A DNA stretch of 64,000 bases, taken from contig OX344765.1 in the NCBI GenBank assembly GCA_947034895.1, positions 17,675,001-17,739,000 on the forward strand, written 5' to 3'. The notes beneath the pieces are model-generated. The model made no database searches, was not told the DNA's origin, and saw nothing but the letters and a program-made list of their open reading frames with translations. This DNA comes from Rhytidiadelphus loreus. Taxonomy: Eukaryota; Streptophyta; Bryopsida; Hypnales; Hylocomiaceae. A program made the translations under genes and the position numbers. Positions 46,903 to 58,382 of this stretch are shown in pieces (the first letter of the stretch is position 1; each line of letters starts with the position of its first letter).

Positions 46903-47077
46903 CTTCAAAAATCATAAACGGAAGTGTCAAAGGAGAAGTCTCAGACTGAGTCCTAAGCATAATATGAAGAAGAATAGAACTTTTGTACCCCTAGAGAGTC
47001 TATCATCAACACATATACAAAAGTAGAGTTTAGTACTAGTAGTCTTCTAGTCAATTGTTTGTCTTGCAAAATGGACC

Positions 47078-47085
47078 TTTATATA
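47078..47085 (-). promoter_or_regulatory. TATA box of transposase 2
   Basis: Reads TATATAAAGG on the minus strand, about 180 bp upstream of the ATG at 46902. That implies a 5' leader of roughly 145 bases. Confidence 0.5.
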
Positions 47086-47289
47086 CTTCCTCTGCTTAAA
47101 TATTGGCCGCCATGATCATTACAGTGTCACTGTCTACAACCAGCCAATATTACCACCTACAAAAGCCAAAGACAATAAAAATCTTGAAGAAGGCCGTCAG
47201 TTGTATCTATTTATGAGTATCCCCCTACCATTTCCCTACTGTACAATAAACTTTACCTACCATGTGCATCCGTTCAACATAGCCTTGTC

Positions 47290-47790
47290 CGCTACCACCA
47301 TCCACACCCATTATGGCCTCATTCCTTACAACAGTCAAAAATACAATTTCGGCGCCTCTTTGATACCATTACTCATCCAGAAAGGTGTTAGGTTGTCTTA
47401 CAAATGGTGTACCCTTTTTTCCGCTCGATTTGAAATTCAGCTTCACCGCGTTGTAGATACCTTGGCACATCTAGGTGGAAGTCAGGTTCTTTTACACTTC
47501 CATGTCACGTTCTTCGTAGCAGTCACAAGTCCAATTTTGACGGCTCTTTGATAACATAGCACATCAAGCGAGGTGTCAGGGTTCATTTGAAATTTGATTC
47601 ACCTTCTTATTAACAGTCAGAAATTATGTTGTGGCGCCTATTCAATTGCAGTGCACATCCTCCAAGGTGTCAGGGTTTCTTAGAAATCTGTGTTTACTTC
47701 ATTACAGCAGTCACACAGCAAGTTTCGCCGCCTATTCCATTCCGTTGCACATCCATCGAAGTGTCAGTGCTTCTTTGAAATTCACATCAA
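47290..47790. repeat. Degenerate tandem repeat in the divergent promoter of element 2
   Basis: About five units of 90-105 bp share AGGTGT(C/T)AGGGTT(T/C), CTTTGAAAT or TTAGAAATC, and GCCTATTC(A/C)ATT...GCACATCC. It lies between the start codons of transposase 2 and copy C, where both promoters must be. Confidence 0.6.
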
Positions 47791-50214
47791 GTACACGTTT
47801 TATTTTCGCGACGCGTGAAGCCATTAGTTTTGTACCACGCTGCCACTGCCTTGAAAGAACTTTGTCATGGCCCTAGTGTACTATAGGGTACCCAATGCTT
47901 CATGTTGTCTCCCTCAAGACTATAAGAAGATGGCATTCTTCCCATTAGAGGCATTCACAGTTTGGGTTCTTGCTTGCACCGGAGTTGAGTCGACGGAGAG
48001 TCTCTTTGAAGTGATCTTCCTCATGCTTGTAGAGCAGTTTGTCACGTCTACAGCTTGCAAGTTGTTCACAAAGAGAAGGAGTCGACGTAGGTCTTTGTAT
48101 TTTTCATCTTCAAGAGAATTGAAAAGATCTAGAATGACCCGCGGGAAGAAGCTTGTGTCGAAGACAAGTAATTCTACTGGAGATGACCTTCGCAAAGTGT
48201 TGCACTTTGGTATTGGAGGTACGAGCGAGGAGGACAATGAGGGTATGAACAACTTCGATGAAGTGCAGGAGATTTCCGTGGATACAACACAGGGTCAACA
48301 TCTAAGGAGACAAGAAGACAATGCAAATGTAAGTTACAGTTGCTGTACATTATTCTCTTATGTTTTCTGTATTTGCTATATCTTCTTCATGTTGTTTTTT
48401 CAAGGACTCTATGGATCAGAGACACATCCGAGAGTGCTTGAAAAATCATTTTACTTCTTTGGCTTGCATCTTTAAATTAGGAGCAGACAATAGTGATTGC
48501 TATGATTATAAATCTTTCCTTTTGACTGAAGCATCCTTTCTAAAATGCATACATGAATAGCTGTAGAAATTACAATATTGATTCATGTTACAATATTTGA
48601 CCTTCCTATATTCGAGCAATTTCGAATCAAAAAATTTTCCTGGGCTTTACAGTCAATATGCAAATATTTCTAGAAACATTTGACTAGTGGTCAAATGTTC
48701 ATGATCTTGGCTTCCTTACTTCAAAGTTAGAGCTTATAGTTTTAGGAAGTGTGTACTAACTAAATTCAGAATGTACATAGGAAAATTGCCTCATCGTCTT
48801 AACAAATATATGGATGGAATTAGAAACCCCATTTCAGTACTTGGATGGCTGTAGATGAAATAAAAGAATGAAAACGGTTACCCAATATTCTCTATCAATA
48901 TTCTCTATCTTTTTCAGAATAATTTGTTTAATGATGTGATAATTGCTGATCACTAATTGAGCAATCTCCAACGTATAAGGGAATATATACATATTCATTG
49001 CTAAAGACTTTATACTTCTAGTATAGCATTTATAGAAGCCGAATAATAATATGGAATCATACGTGCCTGTTTCTAGAAATGTAGATATCATTAGAATTAG
49101 AACTCACTAGAATAGTATGTTCAAAATTTTATCTTAAGGTCAATATTGTGAGATGGAGTCTAATTTATTATGAATCCAAACACTTTCTTACAGATTCTTC
49201 CATGGTTGTAGAAAAAAAGGAACAAGGAAGCGTGAAGAATAACTTCAAATAGAATGGATATGTCTTTAAAGAATTGAAGAACTGGTACTCTAATTGAGCA
49301 TTTCATCTATTGATATTGAAAAAAATCTAGTCTAAGGAGTACCTGCACTGGCAAAAACAACATTTTTTTATCCGTTATGATTATCTGTCTTGCTAAAGTC
49401 TCGGACCATCCCGCCCACAAGGCACGCTGAGCCAGCTCATACTCTCAAAGAATGAACGGTAAGGGCGATACATATTCGCAAACATCAAATATTCCTTTCA
49501 GACTGGAAGTTCTGATTCACTTAATAGTCCTCAGTACTCGGGAAGTCTTCGACTGCTAACTGGGAGTGTAGGTGCGCCAATTGGACTAGAATGTCGGCCT
49601 GCAAGGTTGGACTCTGAACTCGCTGAAGGGAGGGTAAATCTTGGACTCAGCACTAGGGCATTAAGTTCAAGAACTGGAATTATACAGGTTGAAAGTTGAA
49701 TTTCGATGAGCACCTCAGAATCCGCTGGAAGCATGCCTGCAGGTGCTTCCTGATTTCCAAATGTGAGCTACATTAAATTTCAGAATCTGCGCGCCGCTTC
49801 AAAATCTCGGACTGATCCACCGATAGCATCTACGGATGACAGGTGGTTGACCGAACCTTGAATATCAGCGTCCGAGTATCACGGAACCGTGAAGCGTGGA
49901 TCACCAAGTGATCTTTTTTCGGATTTCTTCCAGCACCGAACTCGGGACCGAACTAAACCACAGTCATGTCGAACTCACCGAAGTGGCGACGTCCATGCTC
50001 ACAATGACTGAATTACTTTTTTGGCCTTCAGGTGCTTACAATGACCCACACCACCCGAAGTCACGCACGCGAAGATTCCTGTTTGCAGCCTGCTGCTGGA
50101 GGGGAGAGTACTCAACGCCGCGTTATGAAGGTAAAAATCTTGACTTGGACATGCGTTGCTTCAAATCTGGTGCTTGAAACTTCGTTTGCTTCCAAATTTC
50201 ATTTCGGGATTGCC

Positions 50215-50870
50215 TGCACAGGCTTCCAAGGCAACCGATTAGATCAGGATGCCAAGGCAACCGATTACATCAGGCTTCCAGGGCAACCGATTAGATCAGG
50301 ATGCTTTCGGGGACAACCGATAAGATCAGGATGCTTTCGGGAGAAACCGATGAGATCAGGATGCTTCCCGGCCAGTCGAGTAGATCAGGCTACCCACGGA
50401 AGCCCGTATGGATGAGGATGCTTTCGGGAACCGATTAGATCAGGATGCTTCCAGGGCAATCGAGTAGATCAGGCTGCCCACGCCATCGATTAGATCAGGA
50501 TGCTTTCAAGAACCGATTAGATTAGGCTTCCATTTAAAACGAGTAGATCAGGATGCTTTCAAGAACCGATTAGATCAGGCTTCCATTTCAATCGAGTACA
50601 TGAGGCTGCTCACGGCAACCGATTAGATCAGGGAGCTTTCGGGAACCGATTAGATCAGGCTTCCATTTCAATCGAGTACATGAGGCTACTCACGGCAACC
50701 GATTAGATCAGGGAGCTTTCGGGAACCGATTAGATCAGGCTTCCATTTCAATCGAGTACATCAGGCTGCCCACGGCAACCGATAAGATCAAGCGATCAGG
50801 ATGCTTTCGGCAACCGATTAGATCAGGCTTCCAGGGCAACCGATTTGATCAGGATGCCACGGTCACAGTG
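50215..50870. repeat. Minisatellite in intron 1 of copy C (ACCGATTAGATCAGG)
   Basis: About 25 copies of ACCGATTAGATCAGG or a close variant (TCGAGTA(G/C)AT(C/G)AGG), alternating with ATGCTTTCGGGA or CTTCCATTTC spacers of 10-20 bp. From about 50560 a higher-order unit of roughly 82 bp repeats almost exactly three times. The variety of short spacers comes from repeat decay, so this is not a CRISPR array. Confidence 0.85.
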
Positions 50871-50883
50871 GGCAGGTAAGAAA

Positions 50884-50960
50884 TGTTGGGGTCCTACTGG
50901 TTCCGCCGGAGTGACCATCGGATCCGACAGTCCTCTTCCGTGAATCAACTGGACCCCCAA
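50884..50960. repeat. Foldback 3 (TCGGATCCGA centre), copy C intron 1
   Basis: Outer arms GTTGGGGTCC and GGACCCCCAA. Centre at 50918-50927. Inner arms GTTCCGC...GA pair loosely with TC...TGAATCAAC. Confidence 0.6.
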
Positions 50961-51014
50961 AGCTCACATTTTTTTTGGTTTTTTTTATCTGTCAATGAGC
51001 ATCGATATACATCG

Positions 51015-51180
51015 ACATGTCAGCCCGCTCACAATCGGAACTGTAGGCAGGCAGGTAGGCAGGCAGCCCGCTCACAATCGGAAGAACTGTAGGCAGGTAG
51101 GGGAGGTAGGCAGCCCGCTCACAATCGGAACTGCAGTGGGCGGGTCGGCATTCTGCTCAGAATCCTGAATGCAGTGGGCA
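51015..51180. repeat. Short tandem repeat (GCCCGCTCACAATCGGAA)
   Basis: Three to four units of 45-55 bp: GCCCGCTCACAATCGGAA followed by CTG(T/C)AG and (GGCA)n-type GGCAGGTAGG. Inside intron 1 of copy C. Confidence 0.7.
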
Positions 51181-51294
51181 GCTAGATAGTCAGAAATGAT
51201 TGAATGCAGGGGTTCAAAATCGGAAATGCATTCAGAAGCATAATACGCTGGGATGCAGGGGTTCCGAATCGGAAATTATGGGGTGTAGTTGTAG

Positions 51295-51381
51295 AGTTTT
51301 GGGGGGTCGGCCGGCTTTAGCTAATCCTATTGTCGGATCCGACAGTTGATTCAAGGAGATTTGCTTGACCCCCCCATTTTC
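51295..51381. repeat. Foldback 4 (TCGGATCCGA centre), copy C intron 1
   Basis: Outer arms GTTTTGGGGGGTC and GACCCCCCCATTTT. Central palindrome TGTCGGATCCGACA. Confidence 0.7.
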
Positions 51382-51604
51382 CTTATGGTGGTTGTCAGCA
51401 GACCCATTTGATTATTATCAAAATGCACATCCGGGCCATTGTTGGCTTTACGCTTGAAATTAGTGTTTACTTATAGGACTTCTGAGCATCCAAAATAGCC
51501 GACCTAGCGAGTACTCATGGAATGTCTGTTCATATTCTCTGAGGTTTCATTCTTCCTGGATTTTGAAATTGTGCTGATGTTGGAGGTTTAGTTATGGAGC
51601 TACA

Positions 51605-51690
51605 AATTTTGGGGGGTCATCTGGAATGACGCCACTTGACTGTCGGATCCGACAGTCATAAGGGCTCAATCTGCTTGACCCCCCAAAATA
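51605..51690. repeat. Foldback 5 (TCGGATCCGA centre), copy C intron 1
   Basis: The cleanest copy. Outer arms ATTTTGGGGGGTCA and TGACCCCCCAAAAT are perfect complements, and the central palindrome GACTGTCGGATCCGACAGTC is perfect. Total about 86 bp. Confidence 0.8.
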
Positions 51691-52038
51691 TGACTTTCAA
51701 GGCCCTTTTTTTTTGAAAGTCCGTGTTCAAAATTGTGTTCATGAGAATTTAGTGGGCTTGTATATCATGCTTCTGTGATTATGCATTTAAGTCTTCGCAA
51801 TCAATCTTATTATTTGGATTCATGCCAGCTGTTGTTAATTGATCTTCTAGTGGTCTAATAAACTTGTTACAATATGCAGTATTTCTTTGGGCAAAATATT
51901 GTTCTCTCGTTATAGCTTTTCATGATAAGAGTTTTTATCAAAAGCTAGTCTTTCCAACTTAGTGTCTTCTTGGTCTTCTCCTACTAGAATGATTTATTTG
52001 AAAAATAGAATTCATGGAAATTGTTTTTTGAAAAACAG

Positions 52039-52530
52039 GGAGGGCGAGGAGTGAGCACATCAGTACCCTTTTTGCAGCTCGATGATCTTCCAGTTGATCA
52101 TGGAGAGGGTCCATCTCAACCATTCACACCGGCAAATACATCCATGGACATCTGCACTGATGGAAAAGACGATGAAATTGAGAAAGAAGATGTGGTAAGT
52201 TTCTCTGATGTTATGGATGCCGCAGATCGAGCAGTTGATGCCTTTGAGAGCTCAATAATGAGTCGGGTGAGTGACCCAGGGGCGCGTAGACGTCGTGAGC
52301 GATTGGATAGGGTCATGATGATGGCTAGAAATAGGGATCCGATGAGACCATTCATGTCTCCTGAGAGTTCCGAAACTGAATACAGCTCAGACAGTCAGGA
52401 TTCCATCACTATTGATGGTCCAGCAATAGAGGACTTCTACATGTGTGACTCTAGCCAAGTTCAAGGTAGACAGGAGGTTGTCATCATTCATATTAGCTCC
52501 GACTCGGAGGTGGATGTTGACATTGATTGA
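52039..52530 (+). other. Alternative reading of copy C exon 2 with its own stop
   Basis: From the acceptor at 52038 the frame stays open past the GTAAGT donor at 52195 to TGA at 52530. It encodes an acidic, Ser-rich tail with an RRRRERLDR basic patch and the SUMO-interaction-like VVIIHISSDSEVDVDID. Copy B keeps the same tail in frame, with a 3-base indel and one TAG, and the same final TGA. So the region past the donor appears to have been under coding constraint. Either exon 2 is spliced at 52195 into the methyltransferase, or a short separate product is made. Confidence 0.45.
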
Positions 52531-54902
52531 TCCCATTGACTTGGAATCATTTTGTGCACACAATGATGTAGATACTTCCACATTTAATACGGATATTTCA
52601 TTTACCTATTTGTAATTCATCAGTGGTTAAACATTGCCATTTCATTCCATTTAAAGTCCTTGACTTATTCATCAAAATTCACAATGCATGTATTGTATAT
52701 GGGGCCATGATTATGAAGATGAAGTTTGACACGGATCATTATTTTTTTTTCCTAGCAGATGGATGCGTCTCCTGTTTTATCACAGGATGAAACTATACTG
52801 GAGACCCAAGTGAACGATGACACCCCCCAGCCGGACATTGGAGGTGAAGATGAAGGAGAGTTTGTGGAAGAGGAGGTGGAAGTACATGTCTTGGAGGAAG
52901 ATGATAAAGGCTTGGATGAGGATGAATTGCGGTCATATCACAAGGTGGATTCGGTGAAGACCATTGCGTCATTAAGGATGAAGCCCGATCATCTCTTTCG
53001 ACTACGGATCCCACTCTGCCGAATGGTTGCCATGCCTATGGTAAGGCCAACGCTTGCTTGTGACTTGAAGTTGCTGGAGCAGGAGTTCAATATAGGATAC
53101 CGAGATGGAGCTGCGGTTTTCTACGTGACAACAACAAATGAAGCTGGAGAGACCCTAGCATTCACTGAGGAAGAGATGCAAGGGTGGGATCCATTGTGGA
53201 AAAGAAGGAATGACATCTTCAACGTTGAGGTTGATGCCATACCAGAGTTGAGGTTTCTCAAGAACTTGAAGTTTTTTGTTTGTGACGGTAATCACAGGCT
53301 CCTTTCTTGGATGAGTTTTATCTCCAGGAAACACTCCAAAGATTGGGACTGGCATTGTTCCGTGGACTCAATTGTTCTGGATACAAAAGGCAAGACAGAG
53401 TTGGTCATGCATGTAATGCATGACATAAACAAGTGAGTATTTCATACAAACTTTGTGAAAAGGCATAAATTTTGATTTTGATTTTAATTAAAAAATGTCC
53501 AATCTGTTGCTCAATCCTTGAAATGAAATTGTTTTTATCATTCGCAGGTCCATAGAGGATTCCCATGTGAAAACCAACTTGGTCCACACTTTATACCGCG
53601 TTCAGAAGTATGGACTTCTTCCCATTGAGAGATTCAATGAGATGCTCAGGCCATCGGAGCTCAAAAGGTGTGGTATACCAAAATCAAGACGGACTTGGTA
53701 CTCTATGCCCCTGGAGGTCTTTACTACTTTTGTTTTTCGGGTGAGAAGTGGTTTGGATCACAGCACTATAGTTCATTGTTGCTTCTACATAAATATAGTT
53801 ATTCTAGTTTTATTTTGACTATGAAGTGAAAATTCCTTGTCGATTTTTTTTATGCTTCTGTAATGATCATTAATTTGATGCTCATTCTTGTCATTGGTCT
53901 TTTGCAGCAAGAGATATCCCAGGCAATGGATGCTACAGTTCGAAAATACAATGAGACTACACCAGAGAAGGAAAAAACTCCCCAGAGACTCGCGCATGCC
54001 ATGAGAGATGGTGCAAATGAAAGAACAGGGAAATTGAATGTGAAGATGATGAAGTTGGTGACGATGGCTAATCCAACCCTACAGCCTGAATTCCTAGTTG
54101 AGGTATGTTTCATGCACACATTTTCATTGGATGTCAATCATTTTGGATGGAATTCAAATTATAATTTGCATTGTGGATGTTCTTGAGGCAGGTGGAGAAA
54201 CATTGGAGCGCAAATGAGGTTCCGGAGATGACTCTTGAGAAGCTTCAAATGGTAGCCACTTGCAACACCACTCCTTTCCACAAGACCAAGTTTCTGAAGT
54301 GGTGGAATTCCTTAATGCTTACACGTGATGCTATTCGGCTTCCACCGAAGCCCGTATCGGAGACACTATTGGGCCCTTTCTTAAACAGATGCGTGTGGTA
54401 TGCTGGGGTAAGTGTTTCAAATGAAAATGAGTTGCATTTGAGAACCTAAAAGTTTGGAATAAATAAAATTATGTACTCTATATATTCTTGTAGCACAAGT
54501 TATATTTTTTGGTATGAACTAATTATCGCATTTTATAGATTGAAGACGCAGCCGTTGAATACTTCAACAAAACAGTGCAGTAGGACAACATCAACATCAC
54601 CATGACTACTCCACTGAAACCTGAGACGTTGTCAGATTATCTGGAAGGGTGGAGGAGAAAGATCTGGGATCAAGGCTTCATGGCTCACCTCAGAGGAACG
54701 AACTACTTCAAGAAAAATGACAATTTCACGAGTTTCGAGGGTGGGAAGCAAGCAGTGCGAAGGGTCCTATTCCGGTATGTCTCAATTACTTCAAAAATAT
54801 TTGATTTTATAAGATGTGAAAATTGTGAATTATGCAATATTTATGTTTCTTTTGGAATTATTTATTTTGGGAAAAAATAGAAATGTAGACGAGGTCAAAA
54901 TT

Positions 54903-54980
54903 TTTGGAGGTCCTGTGGTACCAAGCCAGTCTACTGTCGGATCCGACAATGGTTAGAGTAGTACTTGGTGGCCCCCCTAA
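54903..54980. repeat. Foldback 6 (TCGGATCCGA centre), copy C intron 7
   Basis: Left TTTGGAGGTCCTGTGGTACC, right GTACTTGGTGGCCCCCC, centre CTACTGTCGGATCCGACAAT. In the orthologous intron of copy B is foldback 1. Confidence 0.65.
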
Positions 54981-57351
54981 CTTTGATGCCTCAAAGTCCA
55001 TAAATGAAAATTTTTCCATCACAATATTTTGGGGGATATTCTAAGTTATGTGTTGATGTAGAATTGTATGATGTTGAAATGGAATTGTGGCCTACTCGGT
55101 GCTTTGTTGTTGGTCTTTAACGGACGTTGTGTTCTCTTATTTGGCAGATACTTCAAGTATGAGCTAGAGGCAAAAAAGGCAATAGAGAAAAAAGACTTGC
55201 CCACATTCCTCACAAATTTTTTGGATCGTAGTTCCGCAGATTGCATGTACACGCCAAACCAACTGCGGACATTTACCACGGCTCACCTCAGTGGCGGCGG
55301 ATGGTACATTGATTGCCCCATTGCCTACACTCATCCATCTGAGGTACAACTACGGCTGTCTTTGGATGGAATTGGGACTATTGACATGGAGGTGGACGAG
55401 TTTGCAGGCCTTGATGATAAGCAGAGGGAGAGGGCCATTGCAAGGAGGGATAACCTTGACAGGAAGAAAGCAGTTCGACTCCAAGTTGCTCTGGAAAACA
55501 AAGAGAAAGAGGCAGAGCGTGTGGCCAAGGTGGCTGAGAAGGAGAAAGAGAAGGAGAAGGAGAAGGAAGAGAAGGCCAAGGCAAAAGGGAAGAAAAAGCA
55601 AGACGATGGAGACACCGCCCCGACATCACCAAAAGAGGATCAGAACACGCAGATGGAAGGTAGTGTTCATGTGGGGATGAAGAGGAAGGCCGTGTTGCCA
55701 GAGTTTTCAGAAGACGTTGTTACACAAGGTATACAAGTGATTCAAATTGGTATCGATGACAACGTGACCTCGGAAGAGTTGGTGCTAAACGTCTCTATTG
55801 AAGAGGTTGTCGACAATGGAAAAACGCAAGGCTCCAATTGCTACACCGAAGTTATGGATTTTCTGAAGAAGGTAATGTACATGTATTTGTAATTTATAAT
55901 TTGATATTCCAAATAAAAAGCTATACCTTACTCTTGACATGGAATTAACACCGATCAATTTGTATTTGCAGATGGTAAAAGGAAAGGCCAGGGTGTTTGA
56001 TGGCGTAGTCAATCGATGGCCGGGATTTGACCTCATGCTCTTTGATTGCTAGGAGAATTTGCCGGTGCCGGACGTGTCAACTAGACCTAATCACGTGCCT
56101 TACTGGAACTCGGATCCAGAGTACAACATGATTAATGAAGCATTTTTCTTTGCTGAAAAACATTTGCAGGACCATGGCTGCATTGTGGTGTTCCATTCGT
56201 GGAGCGTGGATGCCAAAAGCACCATTGCTGGACTCTGTGAAGGGTACCCCACAATGGTAAAGAAGAAAGAATGGATGGGCATGAATCGAGTGCATTTGAC
56301 TTCGGCCATAGACCAAAAGAGCACGGTATGATCATTTTTTTAACAAAATCAATGTAATGTGTCCTTTTCATTTTATATTTTCTCTCAATTTTTTAATGTG
56401 TTTGTTTTAATGCTTACAGACTTTGAAGTTCGGCATCACACTTTTGATCAAAGACCTCGGTGACAGAGGAAAATCAAAATTCTTTTTTAAGCGCTCACCA
56501 ACAATGTTGAAGGCCAAAGTCGACCTCAGGCTTAATGACTTGCTCATGAACTACACCACCGAGGATTCCATGTTAATGAATGACATGGATCGAATGCCAT
56601 GGCGAGGGGCTCGAGAGAAGGACGCCCGCTTATTGCGGCATATCATTGAAGGAACCACCGACGAAGGAGACGTTGTTCTTGACTGCATAGCATCCACAGG
56701 TGAGTTTCGAGTGAACATGTGTATATTCCATGTGTATGTTGTACTCAAAATGATATTTGGTAGTGACATCATTTTTGTTTTTTTCAGGTGCCTCTATTAT
56801 GGCATGTCGTGCGACAGGGCGCCACATTCTGGCATTAGAGGCAGATAAGATGATTTTTGCAGGCATCCTTGAGCCTATGAAGAAGACCATTCCTCCTGTT
56901 GCGACAGCTGTAGTTTCCGAAACGCAAACAGCTGTGGTTTCACAAGATCCAGACGCTATGACTATAAAAGTGCGGAAGTTTGTTCGGCGAGATAGACCTA
57001 GTAAGTAAGTTTCTTTATTTTCAAATGATTGATTTGCATGATACTTGTAAACTTTCAAGAATCTAACACTCAATCATTTGTGTTTGCAGCAACGAAGGAT
57101 TGATGGCACCGGGGGTCGTGAAGAAGATACGAAGACTTATCTTGAGTCCGGAGAAATCATTTGATCTTCCCGTCTATGCAGAGCAGTTGGCATCGGCGTT
57201 TGCTGAGTTTGGTACTTCAAAACCCAAATGCCGTACTCCTTCCTACGCTCTAAATGTCTTGCAATTCATAGACGGATCAGCTTCCGAGGGTGGAGAGACT
57301 TTTGATTCTTCTAGTGACAAGGATTCTGTGACTAAATCTACGGCAAGTTAG

Positions 57352-58382
57352 ACTCATGAGATTGACGTATCTTATGAGTCAAACCATTATGTTTTCATTT
57401 TCATGATTATTGGATTTGTGTGTTTTATGGCTACATGTTGTGTAATTTATTTACTTTCACACCTTTGCATTTCGGGTGTTGGCTAGCAATTGAGTATGAT
57501 CCAAGGGGTCTTCAATACTGGAAATGGAAGAGGAAGAGTGAAATAAATGTATACCACCCTAAACGCTTAACAAATAAATTTTTTTGCAGTTAGTCAATTA
57601 GTATCATAAATAAATTATCTCCTTACTCCAAGCAAATAACTCCTACATCAATAACTATGGTGTCCTTCAAAAATTTGAATAGTAACTATAGTTTTCTTAT
57701 AAAAAATGATTATGTGTTAGAACAACAAATATATTTTCATGCTATTCCATATGTGTTTGCCGAAGAAATAGAGGGTGGAAAGAAGCTACTATAGCAATAG
57801 AGTCTCTGAGAGCAAGCTGGAGTGTGAGATAAAAAGATCATTTTAAACAAACATTGTATCATAATATCTTATCAAAACATAGGATGTAAAAAAACTAAAT
57901 CCATATACGTACCCGTACATATAATCCATACAAAAAATGAATGTGAGAAAGAAAATAATGTTTACACCATCCAAAATGAATACAATCCACTGAGCTTCCA
58001 ATATTACAAAGACGGTGTCAAAAGAGAAAAAAATTCACACAAATCAAAGGATGTATTTATGAAAAATAAGAGGGTGTCCCTTAAAAAGAATACTCCATCA
58101 TAAGTGTCTTACAAAAATGAATATGAATATAAGATATGAGCAAGTCATGCATGGACACTTTCCAAATAGCCAAAGAGTTCTAAACCCCAATGCAAATGTT
58201 GAAGCATATTTTTTTCCTTCAATTCATAAGATACTCAACATTTGAAAGAAAAAGAGCCTAACCATTTAGATTCAATGCAAATTCAATGCATGCACGGTCA
58301 TAGGTACATCCACGGTCATGGGCACCTCACTCTTTTTTTTCAAATTTTTTTTTCCCGCTCACAAGCTCACAAGCTCATGCTT
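57352..58382. other. 3' flank of copy C to the right end of element 2
   Basis: Shares sequence with the copy B flank to about 57590, then AT-rich, non-coding. Two inverted CACGGTCAT(A/G)GG motifs at about 58285 and 58310 mirror the left subterminal motifs. Confidence 0.5.

Larger units (their letters stand above)
48329..52038 (+). other. Large intron 1 of copy C
   Basis: A 3.7-kb intron from the AAT|GTAAGT donor to the AAACAG acceptor, phase 0 on both sides. AT-rich to about 49350, then GC-richer, non-coding sequence holding two tandem arrays and three foldbacks listed separately. No nested gene was recognised. Confidence 0.55.
48134..57351 (+). pseudogene. Copy C: ParB-like domain + N4/N6 DNA methyltransferase-like gene, best preserved
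   Basis: Exons: 48134-48328 (the frame is open upstream to an ATG at 47867), 52039 to 52194 or 52530, 52759-53432, 53548-53740, 53908-54102, 54192-54407, 54539-54774, 55148-55871, 55972-56325, 56420-56699, 56788-57004 and 57090-57351. Counting from the ATG of exon 3: acidic start; ParB-like part to about 225 with FFVCDGNHRLLSW and SVDSIVLDTKG; helical linker; lysine/glutamate coiled coil (about 600-690); then a permuted methyltransferase from about 750. This has motif IV-like DLMLFDC-E-NLP, a strand HGCIVVFHSW, then MPWRGAREKDARLL, GDVVLDC and CRATGRHILALEAD. The order IV before I matches the N6_N4_Mtase family (PF01555). The catalytic DPPY is not conserved. Interruptions are only TAG at 54581 and 56050, the latter facing CAG in copy B. 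All splice sites look intact. Confidence 0.75.

Noticed and set aside
50215..50870. Regularly spaced repeats resembling a CRISPR array
   Set aside because: The genome is eukaryotic, repeats vary, the spacers are themselves repeated, and no cas gene is present. It is a decaying minisatellite.
57352..57544. Readthrough extension of copy C past its final TAG with a hydrophobic stretch
   Set aside because: The sequence is T-rich 3' flank, the match with copy B reflects recent duplication, and copy A ends in TGA with no such extension.
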